Assembly: GCA_026260175.1 (NCBI GenBank) | Contig: JAKCWW010000198.1 | Span: 73,561 to 137,498, forward strand | DNA from: Reticulitermes lucifugus | Lineage: Eukaryota > Arthropoda > Insecta > Blattodea > Rhinotermitidae | Length of the DNA stretch: 63,938 nt | Reading direction: 5' to 3' | Part shown: positions 1-10,603 of the stretch, piece after piece | How the letters are laid out: the number at the start of each line of letters is the position of its first letter | Position numbering within the stretch: the first letter of the stretch is position 1 | The notes under the pieces: model-generated | Seen by the model: only the letters and a program-made list of their open reading frames with translations | What the model was told of the DNA's origin: nothing | Database searches by the model: none | Program-made: the position numbers and the translations under genes

Positions 1-130
1 CGTGAAGATGGGACCGATACGTTGTCCCGAAACGTCGGTAAATAATTACCACACGACGCCTTGCAATTACCCAGAAGACCACAGATTTCATCAACATCGC
101 GGCGGAAGCCTGAAATCAAGGTTGTTTCAT
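1..130 (+). repeat. Second hammerhead-like family terminus (ACGTC type), cut by window start
   Basis: Contains GTGAAGA, T, GGGAC-loop-GTCCC, GAA, ACGT, C, GGTAA. This is the same layout as the hammerheads, but with the shorter self-complement ACGU as stem III and G in place of core C3. It continues ACCACACGACGCC ... CGCGGCGGAAGCCTGAAATC, shared with 5811-6031 and 62866-62985. Confidence 0.5.
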
Positions 131-205
131 TTTCATTGTATGGTATGGTAACTAAAACCAACAAATGCACACAAGTGTACGAAGATATATTATAAACGTA
201 GCAAT

Positions 206-251
206 ACCTCCTACATGTTTCGGCCACTCATGTGACCATCGTCAGGGAGGT
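206..251 (-). ncRNA. Hammerhead ribozyme motif, apparently intact, palindromic stem III
   Basis: Read on the minus strand from 251 to 206. Stem I strand is ACCUCC, core CUGACGA, one extra U, then stem II GGUCAC with loop AUGA and GUGGCC (six pairs, one G-U). GAA follows, then ACAUGU, A17 and stem I strand GGAGGU (six Watson-Crick pairs with ACCUCC). All hammerhead core bases are present except for the U inserted after A9. Stem III is not a hairpin but the six-base self-complement ACAUGU, which would pair between two molecules. Predicted cleavage is between bases 212 and 211. Such motifs are known from Penelope-like elements and retrozymes; activity here is inferred. Confidence 0.75.
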
Positions 252-1607
252 GCGTTACGAAGAATAAATACATTGAGATGTTACAAAATTTGTGAACTAA
301 TCCACAAGTAAAATATTAAATATTAAAATGTCATAGTTTAAAATATGTATTGCAGTTTAAAATACGGATAACAGTTTTTGTGATTAATTCTGTTATGTAG
401 CAATTAATGTATGTAGACAGTATGTGTGTCTCCATCCAAGCAGAGGATTGTTGATGTTACTGCATCGGCCAACCACTCTGGGCTCAGTTGGAAGGCGTTA
501 AAATTTCCGGGTTTATGTAGGGTCGCGCCACATAAGTCGTAAAACTCTTGCAGGTAAAATTCAGTTGCAGAAAACATGAACGTTTCAGATTTTAAAATGA
601 TGTAAAATATTGGTTAAAAATCTTATAAAAACCTTTATTTGTAATAAATTCCGAAGCATTTGACACTTTACTGGGATTACTCCTATGGATATAGCGCAAC
701 CCGTTCACGACGATGGATTTTGCGGCGTCCGTTATAAAATGCGAAATATATCATAATATGTAAAATAGCATGTACAAACACGTGACGGTTCTCCACGCAA
801 CAACTAACCCTGGGTCAGGCGACTGTCATGTGGGACAGGAAAGGCTCGATGAGCTAGCTCGTATCACGCGCTAATGAGCCTTCGGGTTCCAAAAACGGCA
901 AGAAATTTCTTGACTGAAATTGCGCGGTAGAAATGTAGCTTTGATTCTCTTAAATAGTATTAGGATTCATCTCTGTTTAAAGGATTAAATAAAGTAGAAA
1001 AGATAAGGAAAGGGGGTCGGGTCTAACTTTGTATGCGTTCATTTGCTAGTGTTCATTTCAGATGTGTGATGATCTTTGCCTAAAACTGGACAGACGATTT
1101 ATAAACCAACGTTTGCATTTTGTACCACAAAGTTATCACAGATTTTCACCTGTGATCTTGATGGAACAAAACACCAAAAGTTCTGCTCAGTGGGTATAAA
1201 ATACCGCCTCAAAAGATATAAATTAACACTACGTTTGTAATTACCGCTCGCCTTTGAACGGCCTTCAAAGGAGCCCGTATAATAGTCCTGTCTTCTAAAG
1301 ATACGACGGTGAATTCAAAGTCTTTGGTCGTGCTGCCGAATTAGTAGTACATCAAACGGCAAAAGAAAACTTTAAGCCTTTCTTTGGAGCAAATACTGTA
1401 ACCCACATAGTTTCTATCAGCTTCATCAAGTCACGTACAGTTGAGGTATGTGATTCCTCGTGTCTGAATAGGAAGTACAGCTGGCCCATATAGGTTACAC
1501 TGCACACAGGAGCCGAATTTGATAAAACTTTTGCGTCACATGACAGGAAGACCGCTGTTAATTCAACATTCGTTTTAAGCATACACCGACTAACTCAATT
1601 TACACAG

Positions 1608-1720
1608 CAAAAGCCTTCTTCAGAAGCTAATAGTAGTTTATCTAAGCAATAAATTCGCCGCCTTTATTGGAACCGAAAGTCGCATTACCGAGCTGAAGAC
1701 GGCCCGCCAGTGAACCTAAT
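1608..1720 (-). mobile_element. LINE 3'-end fragment (degenerate)
   Basis: CTTCTTCAGAAGCTAATAG...CGAAAGTCGCATTACC matches the start of the 61170-61470 copy in block order. It is the extreme 3' part of a non-LTR retrotransposon in antisense. Boundaries are approximate. Confidence 0.35.
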
Positions 1721-3344
1721 TCTGAACTAATGAATGCAGTCCATACTAGATTATCCTGTGTCTTTAAGATACATATATTTAAATATTAACCTCTCACCTA
1801 AGTGTGGTCATCCAAGTGGTCTTTTCCTTTAAGTCGTGTGACCAAAATTTTGAATATAATTAGCATCTCGAGTAAAGTGTCTTACTTCGTAGTTGCTTAC
1901 AAATAATCTGTAGGTGTGTGGTACGTGTGTGAGTTCATTTATAAACATGGTAAATATTGAGTACTTCTGCCGAATAGTTGGGGGGAGAAAATAAGTCTGT
2001 GATATTCCGCAGAACTGACATTTTCCACTAGCCTTAAACTGAAGCTGCAGTTTAATTTCGGAAACTTTCCATAAATTATTTTTTCTACCTCCACTTTACT
2101 TCCTACAGTCCCTCCTTACCTGGTGTTTGCTGTCCAGAACACCATATAAGATACACAGTACAGCAGGGATCAACGTCTACCGCTGTTTCGTCACTAGGCA
2201 CCCTCATACATTTTAATGCATAAAGCGATCTATTTGGTGTTTACAGAACTTACCATTATGCGGCGACACGGCAGTATGCAGTATGAAGAATGTGCGGTGC
2301 CACATTCTTTCACATTTAGAACTTCAATTTATTTACAGTTCAGAAATCTTGCGTTGTTCTTCAAGAGCGATGTTATTGTTCTCGCGTTTATGGAATTTGC
2401 TAAACTTACATGTAGGATGTTGTTATACATGTAGCCTGGCTACAAAAATTATTGAGATGTGTGATATAGAAAATAGGCTTTTTTCGTTTTTATAAACACA
2501 CTTTCTTTTAAGAAATTTCCAGGGTAAGATCGAGTTGTTTAGCTGTATTATATACGTCTATCCTACACTTCCCTCTGTGACTCGGGGATTGGATGAAATG
2601 TGTAGCATATCGCAATCTGCTAGTGGCCACACATCTTTAAAGGATGACATTTTTATTAGGGGAGAGAATGTGAAATGTTATTGAAAGGCTACAACCTTAC
2701 CACCCGTCCTTCTTGAATAGCAAACAATGGGATGACAAAGACCGCCACTCCTGCGTGGTTCTTTAAGTTAGCTAAGCCCCAGGGTCCAATAAACAGAGCT
2801 GGTGGTCCTGGGAACCAGCAACGAACAGGGCTCTCCTGTCGTCAATATTGACAGAAGAAGCGATGTGCACGGCCGGTCAGACACAAGAGAGAAGAGCAGA
2901 AACTTGAGGACAGGCGAGGGACTGGCACTCTGCTGCTTCCCTGATTGCGCTCTGTGCGATCCAATCCGTACCGTTGCTGTTGGTTACGGTTAGCTTAAAC
3001 TTATCTCTTGTCTGGTTACAGATGTATCAGTCACGTTATGTATGTGTTTACTGGGTTTCGGGTGTTGATGAATGGGACACAGTTGTATAGTTGTAAATGC
3101 TGAGGTAATAAGAAACTACTGCTTATAACACCGTAGGATTTCGATGTTTCTGGTGGTTATAACTAAATACCACCACGCACACTATCTCACCTTGAGGAGG
3201 TAAAATTTTCTGAGATAGTCAAGAAGTACCCTGTATTGCATGGAACACGTAATTTCATTCCTGCCTATAAAAGTGTCCGTCGCTGGACCAAATACTGAAC
3301 CAGATGAGTGCAGTTCTCTCCCGTACATTGTGTTTAATATTTGT

Positions 3345-3535
3345 AGTAAAACATCCCTCCCATCTACGCCTAGGTCTTCCACGTGTTTCTCGCCTAGGTC
3401 TTCCACGTGGTTTCTCCCCTTCAGGTTTTACGACTAAGACTTTCTATGCTTTCGTCTTATATCCCATGCATGCTAATTTCCTCGCCAACCTCCCTGTTAT
3501 TTATTTGATCATTCGAATAATGTGTGATGAATAAT
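3345..3535 (-). mobile_element. LINE 3'-end fragment (GRPRRRWEDNI type)
   Basis: The plus-strand frame reads SHLRLGLP...FSPSGFTTKTFYAF...HANFLANLP. This is the antisense shadow of the common LINE ORF2 C-terminus whose sense strand encodes a GRPRRRWEDNI-like motif. The sense frame is broken. A short internal duplication (CGCCTAGGTCTTCCACGTG twice at about 3366-3410) is visible. Confidence 0.55.
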
Positions 3536-3579
3536 GCAAATTATTATGAAGTTCCTCTTAAGAAACGGTATTTCTAATT

Positions 3580-4205
3580 TGTAAGATTTAATTGAGCTTA
3601 GTCAGCGTACTCTTCATTAGACATGCTACTAAACTATTAATACATGGATACATAGTCACTTTCCTCTGTTCAATTGCTAGCATGGTTTGTTATTTATACT
3701 GCATATTGTTTCCTGTAATTACATCCACACAAAATGGTATAACTTCGCGATTATTATTATTATTATTATTATTGCTTCATGTGACTTGTGGTTTTAATTT
3801 ATCTAGGATATTTGTAATTAATTTGATTACATGTACATTCTTTCTACTTTTCTTTCTTTGTCAAGTAACTGTGCAGTGTCTGTGTATTTGTGTATTATTG
3901 CATTCGAGTGTCCATTTTGCAACTGGCTCTGCGTTGCTAAGCCTGGGTTTCAATAAATTGATTTGAATGGAACGGTAGTGCCAATATATTCAGGAAAAAT
4001 TGCCTCTTTTAAATACATTTCTTTAACAATTATAATATTATTAATGCGATTTAGATGTAATCACTAATTATCTCTTTTCTCTGTGTTTTCTTTTGTTGTT
4101 ATTTGTGGATTCTCCTTATGTTCCTGTGCTGTCTCTGTGATTGGCCTTATGACTTGTGCCAGCACCTTAATAATAAAGAATTGAATTTAACTGAATTTAT
4201 TATTA
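3580..4205 (+). repeat. Retroelement tail pieces ending in AATTGAATT-type repeats
   Basis: Two tails in series end TTCAATAAATTGATTTGAATGG (to about 3970) and AATAATAAAGAATTGAATTTAACTGAATTT (to about 4200). Both have a T-rich body containing CATGTGACTTGTGGTTTTAAT and TTTGTGTATT. Related tails with the same TTGAA-type ends occur at 29430-29545 and 33230-33562. They are probably LINE or SINE 3' ends with a pentamer tail. No protein was recognised. Confidence 0.45.
3751..3773. repeat. (TTA)n microsatellite
   Basis: Seven to eight TTA units. Confidence 0.9.
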
Positions 4206-4469
4206 CTATTATTATTATTATTAGTCGCTTTGTTGGACAGATGATTAAGATGTTTAATTAAAAAAAGAACAAGATTCGAACGGAGAGGATGTCTGGTACA
4301 CTAAAATATTAATCTGTCATATGGATGCAAACGTTGTGCTGCCAATTTGGCATTTATACGTACTTCACGCTGAGTCCTACGTAGGTCTGAAGCTATTTCT
4401 GAGCCTTCTATTAAAAGTTAAATGTCAGGGAATAACATTCATGCTTGATTTATCTTATATATATCCTAT

Positions 4470-4748
4470 AGCAATGTCCGTCCGTGTCACACTCCCACTT
4501 TGGAGTTCCACGGTCCGCCATCAGATGGTAGGTGACGTCACTAGTCTGCACGATGGAGTTCCAAGAAACGCTAACAGATGGCAGGAGAAGTCAATACACA
4601 GACTTCAGTCTTACGGATGCGCAGATGATATATAAGGGAAACCACTAATTGAGGTTACCATGTTACCTAGGCAAACGGTCGCCGGGCACTAATGCTACAG
4701 TAAAATATACATACATACATACATACATACATACATACATACACACAC
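4470..4748 (+). repeat. Unclassified repeat with (ATAC)n tail
   Basis: GTCCGTGTCACACTCCCACT ... GGTTACCATGTTACCTAGGC ends in about ten ATAC units (4707-4748), as retroelement tails often do. ATGGAGTTCC-type and CAGATGG motifs repeat within it. No family was recognised. Confidence 0.35.
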
Positions 4749-4828
4749 ATCACTAGGGTTTCCACGCAAACTATGGGCACCATTACGAAATTATAATATA
4801 CAAACACATACATTCTTCACGTTCCATC

Positions 4829-5040
4829 GTTAACTATGTAAATGAGTGTGCCTTGCCTGCCCGCGTCGCGAGGTTTTCACGGTAACGACGTAAATGGGTG
4901 GGCCTTGTCTTCCCGGGTCGTGGGGTTTCCACAGTAACTACGTACATGAGGTTGCCTTGCTTCCACGGGTCGCGAGGTTTCCAAGTTAACCACGTAAATA
5001 GGTGTTTCTAGCCTGCCCGCGTCACTGGACACCGGCAGAC
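4829..5040. repeat. Minisatellite, ~52-bp unit, four copies
   Basis: Units begin at 4829, 4882, 4934 and 4985, each reading GT(T)AAC.ACGTA.AT and continuing through GCCT...CCCG.GTCGCGAGGTTT. Units differ at about 15-25% of sites. GC content is much higher than the flanks. Confidence 0.8.
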
Positions 5041-5810
5041 TAGTTACGTATTCATATGTGGAAAACAACGATCACTTAGCTTGAGTTTCCTGATCGTTCC
5101 TTTGCCAATACATTTCATGTTAAGTAACTTGCTATATTTCAATGACATTTGTAACATTATTTGCAAGGAAAATTAAGTTTCGTTTATAGTATTATATTAG
5201 AGAGGCATACATAACGATATATAGTGTGGCCGTGATTTATGCTGTTTTATTTTGTGAAATTTTGAAATAACGCGTCCTTACATGTTATAATAATAAATAA
5301 ATATTACTATACACGTGACAATTAAAATAACGCACCATGTGTTAACGCAGGGTTATAAAAGCGCATAAAAATTTTTATGGGATAATTTGGTTGGATTTGT
5401 ACCAACCTTTGTTTACTCGCATGCTCCAGCTTCTCAACCGACGCGTAAATCACGACCGCACTCTACATTGATTCTCTAATTACAGCACAGAACTGTATGG
5501 TTTTAGGTTCACTTATGCGAGGCAGAAGGAATTCCTGAGTACAATGGAGTATCCTCTTTCCACAAGAAGCAGCTTGTCATCGTGAAGTCCCTCTGGCGTG
5601 GATGTGGAGAAACAACAAGGTGCGTTCATAAAGTGGTTTGTGCACTGACGACTAAAATTATATAATGTGACATAATAAATTAGTAGCATTATGCCCAGCG
5701 TTTATAATAGGTGGCTTCCTTTGAATTTAACATCTAGAAAGTCTTGTAATAAACTGTATCAAACAGCATCTACGAGGGTCGGTCAGAAAATAAATTCACA
5801 ATACACATAA

Positions 5811-6031
5811 CCTTGATTTCAGACTTCCGCCGCGATGTTGATGAGATCTTTGCTGTTCTGGGATATTAAGCGGCGTCGTGTGTTAATTCTTTACTGACAT
5901 TTCGGGACAACGTATCGGTCCCATCTTCACGGGTCAAGATGAGACCGATACGTTGTCCCGAAACGTCGGTTAAAAATTACCACACGACGCCGTGTAATAT
6001 CCCAGACGAGCGCAGATTTCACAATCCACAT
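5811..6031. repeat. Inverted pair of the ACGTC-type terminus
   Basis: Left and right copies of the element at 1-130 meet head to head near 5934. The region reads CTTCACGGG, then TCAAGATGAGACC in the opposite sense. Arms are about 5842-5930 and 5937-6031, and the left copy extends to the CCGCCGCGATG end at about 5811. Both stem II hairpins (GGGAC/GTCCC) persist, but the core is damaged in both copies. Confidence 0.6.
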
Positions 6032-6872
6032 ATTCGTTACATTCACGTTCACATTTAGTTATACTGTCCTTCCGTTACTACACAGTATAGTCCCTGCCAC
6101 AGTTCCTTCAATTGCCGTATTGTTGGCTGAGCTTTTATAGTCACTGTTTATACCAGTCCGTGTCTTCTGGTATCATCAAACGTGTCACAGGTGTTTCCAC
6201 CTCGCGATCGTCTTCAAGTGAAGGCTGCTAAGATATGCTTCAGCGCTAGAAACAGATGCCAATCGCTCGGAGACGAATTCCTCTGATATAATTACAATCA
6301 GTTTAGGTTCTCTAATTACGGAATTTGGAGCCATGTAAACTTATTTTCTGCACTCTTTGATTTTAAATATTACTGCTAATAATTACAAGAACAGTACGTT
6401 ACAAAACATTGTAATTCTAATCTGTTTGGTCGAAGTTTATACACAGACATGAATTAGTTCATATTTTAATTACTACCGTGTACTAGTATTTACAGCATTT
6501 TGAAATTATCTTGACCAGTAATAGGCGACGTTGGCGTAGTCTCTCATGTGCATGTATATTTCGGTTTAGATATGACAGTAGCTACGTACATGAACAGTAG
6601 CAAACAATTTTACTTTTCATACAATCGCAGCAGTAGCACTGACCTACCCTCGTAACGTCTCGTTTCTCACATTTTCTTTTATTGTATCTTGAAGATGGAA
6701 GACGAAACTCTTCATCAGAGTGACTATTACCATGTTTGAAGAAGCAAGTCCTCAATTGTCATGGAAAACTGAAAATAGAGTATTATTAAATCGGCTGCAT
6801 TTTGTAACTAACCTCCGCTTGAACAAATTAACAACTTATTCTAATAATATATTTATCTTTTTGTTACACTAG

Positions 6873-7058
6873 ACAAGAATTTCTACGCGAAGTCAGCTGG
6901 TTGGCGAGCATCAGGGATCCGAATTTGACACGTATTATTGGTATCTGCGGCCAGGAAGAGCCCCTGTGTGTGATTCAGGAGCATTCCGACCTAGGCGACC
7001 TGCCACAGTTCCTGCAGCTGCAGAGTCTGGCTGCAGAGGAGGGCGCCTCTACGCTCAG
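6873..7058 (+). CDS. Ddr: Ddr exon: kinase alphaC to hinge (partial gene)
   Basis: Internal coding exon of a discoidin domain receptor tyrosine kinase, a membrane collagen receptor in animals. After one base that completes a split codon, it reads QEFLREVSWLASIRDPNL and then IIGICGQEEPLCVIQEHSDL. In DDR kinases this is the alphaC helix (Glu in FLREV), the beta4-beta5 strands and the hinge, followed by GDLPQFLQ and a variable linker (LQSLAAEEGASTL). The acceptor is TTGTTACACTAG and the donor is CTCAG/GTAGGA. The exon ends with two bases (AG) of a codon completed at 28038, giving Ser-Tyr as in vertebrate DDRs. The preceding glycine-loop and VAVK exon was looked for in 1-6872 and not found, so the gene is truncated by the window edge or by a long intron. 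Confidence 0.93.
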
Positions 7059-7061
7059 GTA

Positions 7062-7325
7062 GGACCATCATCATCACGTAGTCTGTCTTACGACAGGTCC
7101 GTAGCCTCTTCCAACTCGAGTTCTTCAGACAGTGCGATCTAGTGCTTCCTCCTTCAATTTACAGTATCTTCACGTTTTCTTAAGGCCAGCCATTATCTGC
7201 TTACGTCTTCTTCCTCGTCTTTTCCGTCCCTTATATCTTTGCACTTTTTTCCTTCCATAAAGTGTTTTAGAAGGCCGTTCTTACGTAAGATGTGACCAAT
7301 CCATTTAGCTCCCGTTTATGTCACT
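7062..7325 (-). mobile_element. LINE 3' end (same family as 53.9-55.5 kb) with (ATG)n tail
   Basis: Immediately after the Ddr donor site, ATCATCATCACGTAGTCTG begins an antisense LINE tail. The minus strand reads toward a KLKEEALD-like C-terminus and the GPVVRQT end seen in the 55.3-55.5 kb copy. The (ATC)n run is the 3' simple-repeat tail. The insertion lies only a few bases from the splice donor at 7059. Confidence 0.6.
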
Positions 7326-7654
7326 TAAATAAATGAAAATAGTGAATGTCTTTTCCCTTTTTACGGAATTTCATTCTTGTAACATATTAGGTTACTGAAG
7401 AGTAATGTAGCTACTTAATGGTTACATAAGTATGGTATTAATAACTGTACTTTCCCTTATTAATGATGTTGGCAAGGCATGCAGCTTCCATATGCAGAAA
7501 AGCAATTCGTTGTTGTAATCACCTATGATGGAGGAACTACTTTTAGATTTGTGGTTAAAATACGTGTTGATTTCGAAGCTGTAAGTAAGAAGTCGCGGTA
7601 ATTAAGCTACTGATAAACAACGCAAGGATTTGTATGCCTAGCCAACTAATATTA

Positions 7655-7925
7655 GGTTGATGAAGTTGACGAAGTTGAGGTAGGCGGGGCATGGAAATGC
7701 ACACAGAATTTTGGTGGGAAAACCTGAAGGAAAGACACTGCTTGGAAGATCTAGGCGTAGATGTGCATAGGAAAGCAATATTAAGATGGATCTTCATTAA
7801 ATGTGATGGGAATGCTTGGACTGGATTTGTCTGGCTCAGGCTGGGCTCAGTGACTCGCTTAGGAAAAGGGTACTGAAATGTAGGTTCCATAAGTTGCGGG
7901 GAATTTCTTGGCTTGCCTGTCAAGT
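7655..7925 (+). mobile_element. LINE 3'-end fragment
   Basis: The plus strand carries broken pieces of the ORF2 C-terminus (ENLKERHCLEDLGVDV with frameshifts toward the DWIDLAQDR-like part) and then GGTTCCATAAGTTGCGGGGAA. Antisense reads STPRSSKQCLSFRFSHQNS, matching the copies at 3345 and 61170. It sits just downstream of another LINE tail in the opposite orientation. Confidence 0.5.
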
Positions 7926-8159
7926 AGGAGTCTAGTCCCTACGGGTAGATTCAAGTATAATTCTGAAAGATTAGAATATTGTAATGCATTCGACAGAATG
8001 TTTTATGATGTCAGTTCCAAAAATATTTGAAGATATCCTTTGTTATACATAATTTTGAAATCTGTGACGTAATACAGTGCTAGCAAGAAGACACGATCGC
8101 TTATTGTTTTCACTATGCAAGTTTCCTAATAACGTTCGACAGTTGATTGTAAATCTAAC

Positions 8160-8232
8160 TTTTTTTTCTTTGGCGCAGCGCCCCAACTCGGGCCTAGGCC
8201 GCCTCAATGTTGAGGTTTCTACATCACACACA

Positions 8233-8279
<47 letters not shown>

Positions 8280-8453
8280 GGTAGGACTTCTCTGAACGAG
8301 TGATCAGCTTGTCACAGAGGCCTCTACCTACACAACACACAACAAACACAAGAGACGAACATCCATGCACTAAACGGGATTTGAACTCGCGGTCCCAGCA
8401 ATCAAGAGGCAACAGACCAGCACCTTAGACCGCACGGCCACCGGGATCGGCAG
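8160..8453 (-). mobile_element. tRNA-derived SINE, family 1, with CA expansion
   Basis: On the minus strand the head reads GCCGATCCCGGTGGCCGTGC then GGTCTAAGG (A-box region). The B box GAGTTCAAATCCC follows, then a body and a tail ending GGCGCTGCGCCAAAG with A8. A (CA)n tract at 8225-8277 lies inside the body. The same family occurs at 13230-13453, 40957-41126 and 56542-56800. Confidence 0.8.
8225..8277. repeat. (CA)n microsatellite inside SINE
   Basis: Nearly pure CA dinucleotides for about 50 bases. It lies at the position where the related SINE at 56542 has a short TGTG-type stretch, so it probably grew from the SINE body. Confidence 0.9.
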
Positions 8454-8564
8454 AACCGACATTAACGTACCATAATTATTAGATAATTTTGCAACATAAC
8501 TATTTCCGATATATCTTATTCAGGATTTCGCCTTCGATTTACAGTTTTCAAAGATACTTTACGC

Positions 8565-8602
8565 ATGTATGTATGTTTGTATGTATGTATGTATGTATGT
8601 AT
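8565..8602. repeat. (ATGT)n microsatellite
   Basis: Nine to ten ATGT units with one interruption (TTTGT). Confidence 0.9.
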
Positions 8603-8922
8603 CTCATTAAATTAAAAAGACCACTTGGAAGACATTGATGTAGATATGAAAGTAGGCCTTCAGGAGACAGGGCGTGTTGGTGTAATCTGGATTAATCTGG
8701 TTGAATGTAGGGATCAATGAATGTCTTTTGTGAACACGATAATGAACCATCAGGTTCCATAAAATGAGCAGCATATCTTGGCTAGATGAGCGATTTTTAG
8801 CGTCTTAAGAAGTAATCTGTTCAATGGAATAAACAGATATTAAATCAGCGTCCTATCTTTTGCTGATATCTGTTATATGGTGCATGAACTCCACACAACT
8901 GTGTCAGAATGTTGGTTTAGTC

Positions 8923-9224
8923 CAGCGTTTCCCAAACGTTTTTGGTCACGGAACACTTTTTAACTTAGTAAATATTTACGGAACACATATGTTTTGTGGT
9001 CCCTCATTTATCAAATAGAAATGAGCCCAACGACATCTGTTAGTAACCAAATGAAAGGTTCTTATAAAAATTCGTGAATGAACTTTATCTTAAACTGTGA
9101 TCAAATATGTTAAAATTCCAGTGTAATAACTATGATTTTGTTTTGGTTTCTCGACTTTTTCACGGAACACTTATTCAAATTTCGCGGCACACCAGTGTTC
9201 CACGGAATAGTTTGAGAAACACTG
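8923..9224. mobile_element. hAT-type MITE with 8-bp target duplication
   Basis: Terminal inverted repeats are CAGCGTTTCCCAAACG at the left and CAGTGTTTCTCAAACT (reverse complement) at the right. Both continue to GTCACGGAACAC / TCCGTGGAACACTGG. The 302-bp element is flanked by a perfect 8-base duplication GTTTAGTC at 8915-8922 and 9225-9232. The CAGNG...TCAAAC termini and the 8-bp duplication are standard hAT features. No transposase is encoded, so it was mobilised in trans. It retains a second GGAACACTTATTC motif, suggesting internal subrepeats. Confidence 0.88.
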
Positions 9225-10012
9225 GTTTAGTCGACGCTGATGGCTAAGCACAGGAGCTCTTCGTTCATAATATAAATATTTTGCTGGCAGCATACGACTC
9301 GTGACTCCCATAATGTAGCAGAGGAATGGACAACTGTTATTGAAGGTCACACACTCCTCATCCCTTGAAGAACACCTGTGATTTGGCAGATGATGAAATA
9401 GATATATTACTATATTACATCACGTGACGATTTTTTGTAAGGCGTTTTGTAACATTTGGTTTCATCGTATATTTTTTTCATGAATTTTAAAATCAGTTGG
9501 TGAATATGTGATTTCATTCCAGCGAAACATGCCCTGTTTATTTTTATTTCTTTGTTACTAATGCACTGATTCGTAGACTATATAGCGATACAGATTTGAA
9601 AAGTAAGGTTTTGTAATGTTACGTGTAATGGGAGTATGTCCATGATGATTGACTAGGGAATGAACTGGAAAGAGAAGGGCGTACCTTATGTCTAGGCACG
9701 ACCCCACCCTCCCTCCAGTGTATCCAGAAGCACCGAGAAGAGTTAAGGCACTGTGTCTACAATCGTGACAGAAACTACATTAATATTTAAATTAAATCAT
9801 TTTTACGATAATTTTGTGAAATCACATTTCATTTTGTATGAAGTACTTGCAATTATATGACGATGAATAATGTGTGTAAAATTAAAAACTGAAAGTATTT
9901 TCATTTATGAAATAACGGTTTATGGGTTCTTACACCGTGCAGGATAAGTTTGTTACGACGTTTCGGAAGAACTGCAGCATCAACTCGAAACAAATTCAGT
10001 CATCCTGGAGAG

Positions 10013-10410
10013 GAGATGCGGTGGTGCAGTTGGTTCAGGTATTGCGTTACAAGCTGGAAGGTAAGGTCGCGGGTTCGATTCCCGATCGTCATTGGGATAT
10101 TTTATTGACTTCAACCTTCCAGCCGCACTATTACCCTGGGGTCGACTTAGCCTGTACAGGAATGAGTACCAGAAGTATCTCCTGGGGTAAAGACGGCCGG
10201 TGCGTAGGGCTGATAACCTTACCAACTTCATGTGCCGATTGTCCAGAAATTCTGGGTCCCTTAACCTCCTGGAACCCTCAGGGCCTGTCCAGGCCTGTAA
10301 TGGGATTGCTTTACCTTTCCATTACTTTTGTGTTATACATTTCTGCTGCTTACTTTTCCACATTTTATTTCCCATCACTGTCTTTATTTTGTTAGACATA
10401 TTGGACTAAT
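10013..10410 (+). mobile_element. tRNA-derived SINE, second family
   Basis: The A box TGGTGCAGTTGG is at about 10022 and the B box GGTTCGATTCC at about 10073, with near-consensus spacing. It is followed by a body GCACTATTACCCTGGGGTCG ... TAAAGACGGCCGGTGCG and a T-rich tail. It does not fold as a full tRNA, because the 3' half diverges after the B box, which marks it as a SINE. The 3' boundary is approximate. Confidence 0.75.
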
Positions 10411-10558
10411 ATTTTATGTATGTTGTGACAGTAACTCTTAATACATGATGAAGACGTAAAGATAATGAAGGCGTCTTGAATTAAAACCATGTTTTCCTGA
10501 GTTTAAGTCAAAACCAAGAAATGCACAAGATAATTAACACGTATAAAATGTATTTACA

Positions 10559-10603
10559 ACCCCTACGTATGTTTCGGCAAATAAATTGCCATCCTCAGAA
10601 GGT
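10559..10603 (-). ncRNA. Hammerhead motif, left arm of 10.5-11.2 kb foldback
   Basis: On the minus strand: ACCUU, CUGAGGA, U, GGCAA-UUUAU-UUGCC, GAA, ACAUACGU, A, GGGGU. The core is intact and stem I has five pairs, two of them G-U. The stem III segment ACAUACGU is no longer a perfect self-complement, so this copy is probably weakened. Confidence 0.6.

Larger units (their letters stand above)
1..6872. other. Upstream intron or 5' flank of Ddr, no exon recognised
   Basis: No conserved coding segment could be recognised on either strand. All open frames are short and have no family features. The stretch holds a retroelement terminus (1-130), a hammerhead motif (206-251), LINE tails (about 1608-1720 and 3345-3535), TTGAA-tailed repeat pieces (3580-4200), a minisatellite (4829-5040) and an inverted repeat (5842-6031). 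Because the 6873 exon starts inside a codon, at least the DNA just upstream of it is intron. Confidence 0.7.

Noticed and set aside
3592-3966. 124-codon hydrophobic open frame, possible membrane protein
   Set aside because: It is composed of T-rich retroelement tail and a (TTA)n run (poly-Leu). The same tail recurs at 29.4 and 33.2 kb, so it is not a gene.
8043-8412. Cys-Val / Thr-His repeat proteins
   Set aside because: They are translations of the (CA)n microsatellite inside a SINE.
10013-10085. tRNA gene suggested by good A and B boxes
   Set aside because: There is no acceptor-stem pairing or proper anticodon arm, and the sequence runs on into a SINE body.
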